A DNA stretch of 14,504 nucleotides from NCBI GenBank assembly GCA_030018875.1, contig JASEHK010000006.1:1-14504 (forward strand), in the 5' to 3' direction. The translations under genes and the position numbers were made by a program. Below, piece by piece: positions 1 through 5,020 of this stretch. The notes below the pieces were generated by a model. The model was not told the DNA's origin. It did not search any database and was given only the letters and a program-made list of their open reading frames with translations. This DNA is from Endomicrobiia bacterium (GTDB taxonomy: Bacteria > Elusimicrobiota > Endomicrobiia > PHAN01). Position 1 is the first letter of the stretch. Every line of letters starts with the position of its first letter.

Positions 1-1
1 G

Positions 2-340
2 TGCGATTTTGCCGCGAAGTTTTCTCCTCTGGCGCGGCCCTCCGACGCCGATCCGTTTCTCGTCGAGAGATTCGAACTTTTCATAGCTTCGCAGGAGGTC
101 GCAAACGCCTATTCGGAACTCAACGACCCCGCGTTGCAGAAAAAAAACTTCGACCGCAAAAAATCCGGCCGCGACGACGACGAGGCCGCTCCCTGCGACG
201 ACGATTATGTCGCGGCGCTGGAACACGGAATGCCTCCGGCGGGAGGACTCGGCATAGGCATAGACCGCCTGGCTATGCTGCTTTCCGGCGCTTCGTCCAT
301 AAGAGAAGTAATCCTTTTTCCCACGCTGAAACCCCAATAG
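2..340 (+). CDS. lysS: Lysyl-tRNA synthetase, C-terminal fragment
   Basis: This is the last 112 codons of a class II lysyl-tRNA synthetase; the gene begins upstream of the window. The enzyme charges tRNA-Lys with lysine in the cytoplasm. Read in frame 2, the fragment contains ERFELFIASQEVANAYSELN, the region that follows motif 2 in LysRS. Further on come the DDDYVAALEHGMPP segment and class II motif 3, GGLGIGIDRLAMLL, whose arginine contacts ATP. The protein ends SIREVILFPTLKPQ, a typical LysS terminus, so the TAG at 338-340 is the natural stop. An ATG at 134 lies in this frame but is internal, because the family match continues upstream of it. A 150-bp gap separates it from the next gene. 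The identification is secure; only the amino-terminal part is missing, through the window edge. Confidence 0.95.
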   Translation, partial: CDFAAKFSPLARPSDADPFLVERFELFIASQEVANAYSELNDPALQKKNFDRKKSGRDDDEAAPCDDDYVAALEHGMPPAGGLGIGIDRLAMLLSGASSIREVILFPTLKPQ

Positions 341-412
341 GCCGCCAGTCCCTTGGTGGAACACCCGGCGCTTTAAGTCCATCCGCGTCCGCGAATCTTA
401 TAAAAAGTAGAG

Positions 413-468
413 GGGAGAAGGTAGACGAGAGATGGAAAAAAGGACAATTAAACCTTCCACCTTCTCCC
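413..468. repeat. 10-bp perfect inverted repeat in the lysS-lolC gap
   Basis: GGGAGAAGGT at 413-422 is exactly complementary to ACCTTCTCCC at 459-468, with a 36-nt loop between them. Inside the loop TGGAA (432-436) can also pair with TTCCA (455-459, sharing one base with the outer arm), giving an alternative, competing stem. No T-run follows, so it is not a standard intrinsic terminator. A TATAAA (399-404) lies just upstream but has no convincing -35. It is either a structured leader for lolC or a dispersed purine/pyrimidine-rich repeat; I cannot tell which. The rest of the 341-490 gap shows no other gene or clear signal. Confidence 0.45.
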
Positions 469-490
469 TTCTGGCATCCCCCGTCTTTAT

Positions 491-1669
491 ATGAAATATA
501 ATCTGCCTTCCGAAATCCATTTGGCGCCCGAAATCTATCTGGCTTTGAAGTTTATCGGAGTGCGCAAGAAAAGCTTTTTCGGAGCGCTCACCCTGGCCAT
601 CGCCGTCGGCGGGGTGGCGCTGGGCGTGGCGTCTCTTATCATAACGCTGGCCGTTATGAGCGGTTTCCAGACGGAAATCCGCTCCAAGATAATCGGCTTC
701 AACCCCCACGTGATAGTGTTTTCTCCGACGACACCGTCCGCGTCCGAAAAGATATTGTCCGTAAAAGGCGTCGTTTCCGCCAGACCGTTCGTATGGTCGC
801 AGGCGGTAATCCAGTCCAAGGCGGCGACGTACGGCGCGGCCATCAAGGGGATAGACGACGAAACCACCTCGGAATTGAAGGAAGGCGAGGTCAAGCCCGG
901 CCGCGAACTGGCGCGCTCCATCGGCGTTTCCGTCGGGGATGATATCGCGGTTTTCTCCGGAGCCGATGGCGGCGGATTCGGGGCAATGCCGCGCATTACG
1001 AAGCTTAAGGTCGCGGGATTTTTTGAAACCGGCATGCACGAGTACGACGCCAATGTAGCCGTCGCGAGTCTGTCCACCGCGCGGCGGGCGCTCGGCCTCA
1101 AGGGCGACGATGTTACGGGGCTGGGTCTTACCGTCGCCGATCCCGACGCGCCGACCTTGGTCGCGCGCGGGATAATATCCCGAATCCCGACGGCTCAAAT
1201 CAGAACATGGCAACAGATGAACAGAAATCTTTTCGAGGCGCTAAAACTTGAGAAGATAATGATGTTCATAATTCTTACGCTGATAATAATCGTGGCGGCA
1301 TTCAACATCGTGTCCAACCTTACGCTTTTCGTTTCCCAGAAATCGCGCGACATAGGAGTGTTGAAATCTCTGGGTATGAGTCCGTCTTCCGTTTCGGGTG
1401 TGTTTTTGTGCCTCGGCGCGCTACTTGGAGCGGTGGGGACATTCGCCGGTTCTGTCGTCGGACTTGCCATCTGCGCCGCGCTCAAAAAATATGATATAAT
1501 CAGGTTTCCCGCGGATGTCTATTTCATATCGAGACTTCCGGTCAGGGTCGTCGCTTCGGACGTTCTTTGGACGGTTTGTGTAAGCCTGCTTATAACGATT
1601 TTGGCCACGCTCTTGCCGGCCCGAAAGGCCGGCGCCATGAGTGCGGCTGATATATTCCGGTATGGATAA
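491..1669 (+). CDS. lolC: LolC/E-family lipoprotein-releasing ABC transporter permease
   Basis: This is the inner-membrane permease of a Lol-type ABC transporter. The family extracts mature lipoproteins from the inner membrane and hands them to LolA for transfer to the outer membrane. The 392-aa length fits the LolC/LolE family (about 400). Four transmembrane segments are visible: about residues 33-58, 255-281, 300-330 and 358-377. A large periplasmic MacB-type domain lies between the first two. The FtsX-like core has KSRDIGVLKSLG (284-295), and the protein ends with the PARKAGAMSAADIFRYG tail typical of this group. No Shine-Dalgarno precedes ATG 491. TTG 521 is a possible alternative start, just ahead of the conserved EIYLALKFIGVRKKS stretch. 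Its ATPase follows after 30 bp. Only one permease gene is present, so it may act as a homodimer, or its partner may lie elsewhere. Confidence 0.88.
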   Translation: MKYNLPSEIHLAPEIYLALKFIGVRKKSFFGALTLAIAVGGVALGVASLIITLAVMSGFQTEIRSKIIGFNPHVIVFSPTTPSASEKILSVKGVVSARPFVWSQAVIQSKAATYGAAIKGIDDETTSELKEGEVKPGRELARSIGVSVGDDIAVFSGADGGGFGAMPRITKLKVAGFFETGMHEYDANVAVASLSTARRALGLKGDDVTGLGLTVADPDAPTLVARGIISRIPTAQIRTWQQMNRNLFEALKLEKIMMFIILTLIIIVAAFNIVSNLTLFVSQKSRDIGVLKSLGMSPSSVSGVFLCLGALLGAVGTFAGSVVGLAICAALKKYDIIRFPADVYFISRLPVRVVASDVLWTVCVSLLITILATLLPARKAGAMSAADIFRYG

Positions 1670-1699
1670 TTTCCGTTAAACTCAAATGATTGAAAAATA

Positions 1700-2383
1700 A
1701 TGACCCCGCAAATAATATATCGGACCAAGTCGCTCGCCAAAACTTATAATGACGACGGCGCTCCCGTGGACGTTTTGCGCGGCATAGACATCGAGGTCGC
1801 CGCCGGAGAGTCCGTGGGCGTAGCAGGCCCGTCGGGAGCGGGGAAAAGCACGCTTGTCCACATCCTCGGATTTATGGATCCGGAGTTTTCCGGCGATGTG
1901 TTTTTCGACGGGAAAAGCGTTCGCTCGATGAGCGAGACGGAAAAAAGCGATATACTCAAAAAACGCGTGGGTTTTCTGTTTCAGTTTCATTATCTCATCC
2001 CGGAACTCAGTGTTGCCGAGAACGTGGCTTTACCGTTAAGGATTCTGGGTCTGCCGGATTCCGGAGCTGTCGGTTCGACGATGGAATCGTTGGGTATAGG
2101 CGACAAGTTCAATGCTTATCCGCACGAACTTTCCGGCGGTCAGAAACAAAGGGTCGCGCTTGCCCGCGCGCTCGTCAAGAAACCCCGGATACTTTTTTGC
2201 GACGAGCCCACAGGCAATCTCGATACCTCTTCGGGCGAAGCCGTAAAGCGACTTCTCGCCGAAAAACAGGAAGAGTTTGGGTTCACTTTATTTCTCGTGA
2301 CCCACAACGAATCTCTGTTCGGCATAACGCGCAAAAGGTTCGAAATGCTGGACGGGCGTCTTTCGCCGGTGAAGGCGTCCTGA
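1700..2383 (+). CDS. lolD: LolD-type ABC transporter ATP-binding protein
   Basis: This is the cytoplasmic ATPase that should power the LolC/E permease encoded 30 bp upstream. At 227 aa it is the normal LolD size. All ABC motifs are intact: Walker A GPSGAGKST (43-51), Q-loop glutamine at 95 in FLFQFHYLIPELSV, signature LSGGQ (144-148), Walker B ILFCDEP (164-170, catalytic Glu169) and the switch histidine in VTHN (H202). The FQFHYLIPELSVAENVALPL stretch is typical of the LolD/MacB/FtsE subgroup. ATG 1700 overlaps the stop of a four-codon reading frame in a TAATG junction, and there is no clear Shine-Dalgarno. Translation may be coupled to the upstream gene. Adjacency to lolC supports LolD over the related MacB or FtsE ATPases. 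Confidence 0.92.
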   Translation: MTPQIIYRTKSLAKTYNDDGAPVDVLRGIDIEVAAGESVGVAGPSGAGKSTLVHILGFMDPEFSGDVFFDGKSVRSMSETEKSDILKKRVGFLFQFHYLIPELSVAENVALPLRILGLPDSGAVGSTMESLGIGDKFNAYPHELSGGQKQRVALARALVKKPRILFCDEPTGNLDTSSGEAVKRLLAEKQEEFGFTLFLVTHNESLFGITRKRFEMLDGRLSPVKAS

Positions 2384-2411
2384 AGAACACCGAAGCAATA
2401 CGGAGAAAAAA

Positions 2412-3281
2412 ATGAAGATATATCTCGACGGAAAGTTCGTTGAAAAAGAAGACGCCAAGATATCCCTGTTCGACCATGGACTTCTTTACGGCGACGGGGT
2501 TTTCGAGGGCATACGAGCGTACCACGGCCGCGTCTTTATGCTCAAGGAACATATCCAGAGGCTGTTCGATTCCGCCCGCGCGATAACTCTGACTATTCAC
2601 CACACTAAGGATGAAGTCGAAAATATAGTTCTTGAAACCCTCCGCGCCAACAATCTCAAGGACGCATATGTGCGATTAGTCGTCACGAGAGGCGTCGGCG
2701 ATTTGGGGCTCGACCCTTACAAATGCCCGAAGGCGAGCGTCTTCTGTATCGCCGACAAGATAAAACTTTATCCCGAGGAGTTTTACAAAAATGGACTTGA
2801 GATAGTTACAGTCTCGACGAGGCGCAACATCCCGCAGGCCATTAACCCCTGCATAAAGTCGCTCAATTATCTCAATAATATTCTGGCCAAAATAGAGGCC
2901 GTCCGCGCCGGCGTTCCGGAGGCGATAATGCTTAACGCCGAGGGTTACGTCGCGGAATGCACCGGCGACAATATATTTATTTGCAAAGACAACACGATAA
3001 TAACGCCTCCGACGTGGGCCGGCGCGCTCGACGGAATAACGCGCCGAACCGTAATGGAGATAGCGAAAAGCAAGATGAAACTTCTCGTCAAGGAAGACCT
3101 TATGACGCCGTATCATCTCTACATCGCCGACGAATGCTTCCTGACCGGCACGGCCGCCGAGGTCATTCCCGTCACGAAGATAGATTCGCGCGTGATAGGC
3201 AACGGCCGTCCCGGAAAAATCACGGCGAAACTCATAAAAGAATTCCACGAACTCACGAGAACGTCCGGCGTTCCCATCTGA
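2412..3281 (+). CDS. ilvE: Branched-chain amino acid aminotransferase (class IV, PLP)
   Basis: This enzyme transfers the amino group between glutamate and the branched-chain 2-oxo acids, the last step of leucine, isoleucine and valine synthesis. The 289-aa protein has the fold-type IV landmarks. SLFDHGLLYGDGVFEGIR (18-35) is the N-terminal substrate loop. The PLP lysine is K149 in INPCIKSLNYLNNILAKIEA. EGYVAECTGDNIF (177-189) binds cofactor phosphate, and DECFLTGTAAEVIPV (240-254) completes the active site. A GGAG at 2402-2405, six bases before ATG 2412, fixes the start. It lies 28 bp after lolD and 28 bp before mcsA, so it probably shares their transcript. No functional link to either neighbour is evident. 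A D-amino-acid aminotransferase or aminodeoxychorismate lyase is possible in this superfamily, but the NYLNN and FLTGTAAE motifs favour BCAT. Confidence 0.9.
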   Translation: MKIYLDGKFVEKEDAKISLFDHGLLYGDGVFEGIRAYHGRVFMLKEHIQRLFDSARAITLTIHHTKDEVENIVLETLRANNLKDAYVRLVVTRGVGDLGLDPYKCPKASVFCIADKIKLYPEEFYKNGLEIVTVSTRRNIPQAINPCIKSLNYLNNILAKIEAVRAGVPEAIMLNAEGYVAECTGDNIFICKDNTIITPPTWAGALDGITRRTVMEIAKSKMKLLVKEDLMTPYHLYIADECFLTGTAAEVIPVTKIDSRVIGNGRPGKITAKLIKEFHELTRTSGVPI

Positions 3282-3309
3282 AAGCGCCGCGGTCGCGGGG
3301 GCAAAAAAT

Positions 3310-3852
3310 ATGCTTTGCCAGAAGTGTCTTAAAAACGAAGCCACTGTGTTCATCGAGGCCTCCGTCAACGGTAGCAGATGGAAGTGCCACGTCTGCGCCC
3401 GTTGCGCGTCGCGCGAGGTCATAATATCTCCCGCCGGCGGCGCGCCCGCCGCGTCTCAAAACCCGGCTTCATACGTCAGCAAGCAAAAGTCATCCTCGGC
3501 GCGCTCTTCGGGTCGCGCCTACGTCGGGCGGGGCGTGTGTCCCGTCTGCGGGACGTCGTCTAAACAGATAAAAAAGACTTCGCGTTTCGGCTGCGCGGCC
3601 TGTTACGAAATCTTCGGCGCAAAGATACTCGACTCGGCGACCTCGGCGGCGGAACCCAATCCTCCCGCGGCGGAGCCTAATAAGCGCTCGGCGCCCGCGC
3701 CGGATTGCGGGAAACCGGATGATGGGAATAAAGTTCCCGCCGCCGCCGCGGCCGTAAAAAAACTGCGCGATAAACTTGAGCGGGCCGTTCGTCGCGAGGA
3801 TTATGAGGAAGCCGCCGGCTTGCGCGACAAGATAAAACAATACAACCAATGA
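3310..3852 (+). CDS. mcsA: McsA-like zinc-finger, UVR-motif activator of McsB
   Basis: McsA is the small zinc-binding partner that activates the McsB arginine kinase and helps target substrates to ClpC. This 180-aa protein starts MLCQKCLKNEATVFIEASVN, matching the family's first finger (C3/C6 with C29/C32; an extra C26 sits nearby). The second finger is CPVCG (C77/C80) plus CAAC (C95/C98). The C-terminal UVR motif is at about 147-178 (KKLRDKLERAVRREDYEEAA). Two low-complexity linkers rich in Ala, Pro and Ser (about 41-75 and 109-142) separate these parts. ATG 3310 is preceded by a G-run (3297-3301), a weak ribosome site. The TGA overlaps the mcsB start by 4 bp (ATGA). In Bacillus the order is ctsR-mcsA-mcsB-clpC; here ctsR is absent and ilvE sits upstream. 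The assignment rests on architecture plus neighbours. Confidence 0.87.
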   Translation: MLCQKCLKNEATVFIEASVNGSRWKCHVCARCASREVIISPAGGAPAASQNPASYVSKQKSSSARSSGRAYVGRGVCPVCGTSSKQIKKTSRFGCAACYEIFGAKILDSATSAAEPNPPAAEPNKRSAPAPDCGKPDDGNKVPAAAAAVKKLRDKLERAVRREDYEEAAGLRDKIKQYNQ

Positions 3853-4910
3853 ACCGCTTTTCGATAGAGAAACTATCTGCGCTCCCCTCCGCCGGCAACG
3901 CTTTATCGTCGGGCATAATCATCAATCTGCGTTTGAGATATGCGCGGAACTCTTCGCGGTTTCCTTTCCCGCGCGCGATGAAAAAAGAAGCCGCCGAGTC
4001 CTTGTGGCGGGATGTTTCTGCGGCGCTTGAGAGATACGAACTATTCCTCGACGGCGGCCGTTCGGCGTATTTGCCGTCAATGAAACGCTCCGAGAAGATT
4101 TTTCTTGTCGAGAGGCGAATATTGTCCCCCGATATGCTCAAAAACGCCCTGCCTTCCGGCGCGATATTTTCATCCGACGAAAAATACGCGGTTCTCGTCA
4201 ACGAAGAAGACCATTTCAGAATAAGCGTGACCGAGCCCGATGAATATTCGCTCCGCGAATCGTCTGATAATCTGGCTTCTTTGGAGAGGTTCCTGGCTGA
4301 GAGATTCGAGTTTGCCCGAATGAAGCGATACGGATACCTGACAAGCTGTCCGTCGAACCTCGGCGCGGCGTTCAGGGTATCGGCTCTTGTGCGTTTGGGC
4401 GGGAGCGTTCTGGCCAAGCGCGCCGACGAACTGCTGGATTCCGTCGAGAAAAAGGGATATTACGTGCGCGGATATTACGGCGAGAAGAGCAGATATTTCG
4501 GCGACGTTTATCAGATATCCACGGGAGATTCCCCGGAGCCTTCGGGCGTCGGCGCCGTGTGCGATTTTTTCTCAAGCATAGCGAAAAAAGAGCAGAGCGC
4601 GCGCGATTTGCTTATGGCGCCCGACCGTCGCGCCCGCACGTCGGACATAGTGTGGCGGGCGTGGGGAATAATGAACTCGGCCCGTCTGATGTCTTTCGAC
4701 GAATCTCTCTCGTTGATATCTCTGATGTTACTCGGAAAAAACATAGGACTCGATATCCCCGTGGCCGACGACGTTCTGCGCAGGTTGATAGTGGAGTGCC
4801 AGCCCGCGCATATGCAGGTCATAGCCGGCGGGGAAATGAACGCCGCCGAGCGCGACGAATACCGTGCGGCTTATCTCCGGCGATCGTTAGCCGTCGGCGC
4901 GCCGGGATAA
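3849..4910 (+). CDS. mcsB: McsB protein arginine kinase
   Basis: McsB phosphorylates arginine side chains of proteins, marking them for ClpC-ClpP degradation. It belongs to the phosphagen (guanido) kinase fold. The 353-aa protein shows the catalytic elements in order. NLRLRYARN (26-34) is the ATP-binding arginine segment, NEEDH (118-122) holds the catalytic glutamate, and GYLTSCPSNLG (162-172) holds the reactive Cys167. VRGYYGE (206-212) follows. Near the end is RDEYRA (335-340). It fits the RDxxRA phosphoarginine-binding motif that distinguishes McsB from metabolic arginine or creatine kinases. Against the Bacillus sequence as I remember it, the N-terminal SSR is NLR here and the Thr after NVG is Ala. 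The start overlaps the mcsA stop, implying coupled translation. A 110-bp repeat-containing spacer separates it from clpC. A functional McsB is very likely. Confidence 0.94.
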   Translation: MNRFSIEKLSALPSAGNALSSGIIINLRLRYARNSSRFPFPRAMKKEAAESLWRDVSAALERYELFLDGGRSAYLPSMKRSEKIFLVERRILSPDMLKNALPSGAIFSSDEKYAVLVNEEDHFRISVTEPDEYSLRESSDNLASLERFLAERFEFARMKRYGYLTSCPSNLGAAFRVSALVRLGGSVLAKRADELLDSVEKKGYYVRGYYGEKSRYFGDVYQISTGDSPEPSGVGAVCDFFSSIAKKEQSARDLLMAPDRRARTSDIVWRAWGIMNSARLMSFDESLSLISLMLLGKNIGLDIPVADDVLRRLIVECQPAHMQVIAGGEMNAAERDEYRAAYLRRSLAVGAPG

Positions 4911-4912
4911 AC

Positions 4913-4968
4913 GTCACCTTGTCACCTTGTCACTTTGTCACTTTGTTACTTTGTTACTTTGTCACTTT
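4913..4968. repeat. Tandem 8-bp repeat, seven units, mcsB-clpC spacer
   Basis: Seven contiguous octamers run from 4913 to 4968. Units 1-2 are GTCACCTT, 3-4 GTCACTTT, 5-6 GTTACTTT and 7 GTCACTTT. Every unit contains the symmetrical pentamer GTNAC. The array begins two bases after the mcsB stop. The last unit leads straight into GACATA, which creates a perfect TTGACA at 4967-4972. The paired pattern of variants points to duplication by slippage. The array codes for nothing recognisable. Confidence 0.9.
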
Positions 4969-4972
4969 GACA
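4967..4972 (+). promoter_or_regulatory. Candidate -35 box (TTGACA) ahead of clpC
   Basis: This is an exact match to the bacterial housekeeping -35 hexamer, 49 bp before the clpC ATG. The best -10 at 17-bp spacing is GATGAA (4990-4995), only three of six matches to TATAAT, so promoter activity is uncertain. If real, clpC could be transcribed separately from mcsAB, and the 16-bp palindrome would lie inside the spacer. No CtsR direct repeat and no CIRCE inverted repeat was seen here. Confidence 0.3.
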
Positions 4973-4974
4973 TA

Positions 4975-4990
4975 CCCCGCGCGCGCGGGG
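4975..4990. repeat. 16-bp perfect GC palindrome upstream of clpC
   Basis: CCCCGCGCGCGCGGGG is fully self-complementary and sits 30 bp before the clpC start. It could form a hairpin in RNA or serve as an operator. The alternating CG core could adopt Z-DNA. It is followed by ATGAAAAATT, not a T-run, so terminator function is unlikely. The stem and the following GATGAA resemble the core of type I-E CRISPR repeats, but only one copy is present and no cas gene is in the window. Confidence 0.8.
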
Positions 4991-5020
4991 ATGAAAAATT
5001 ATTGAGGGACTAACTTAAAT

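Noticed and set aside
1..501. 166-codon open frame on + strand
   Set aside because: It is a shifted frame over lysS; it is Arg-rich with no family features, and the lysS frame carries clear class II synthetase motifs.
1686..1700. Four-codon frame (MIEK) before lolD as a leader peptide
   Set aside because: It is too short and has no ribosome site; the TAATG junction is as easily explained by AT-rich chance.
2676..3422. 248-codon open frame on - strand
   Set aside because: It is antisense to ilvE and mcsA, both strongly supported; no motif is seen.
3677..4417. 246-codon open frame on - strand
   Set aside because: It is antisense to mcsA and mcsB, including the catalytic NEEDH and Cys segments of McsB.
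4913..4972. CtsR operator in the octamer array
   Set aside because: The reverse strand reads TCAAAGTGACAAAG, loosely like GGTCAAA, but lacks the paired heptamers with the correct spacing, and no ctsR is present.
4975..4990. Intrinsic terminator after mcsB
   Set aside because: The palindrome is stable but is followed by ATGAAAAATT, not a T-run, and the clpC ribosome site lies just beyond.
4913..4990. CRISPR array
   Set aside because: The octamers are contiguous, with no unique spacers, and only one CRISPR-like stem is present; no cas genes are seen.
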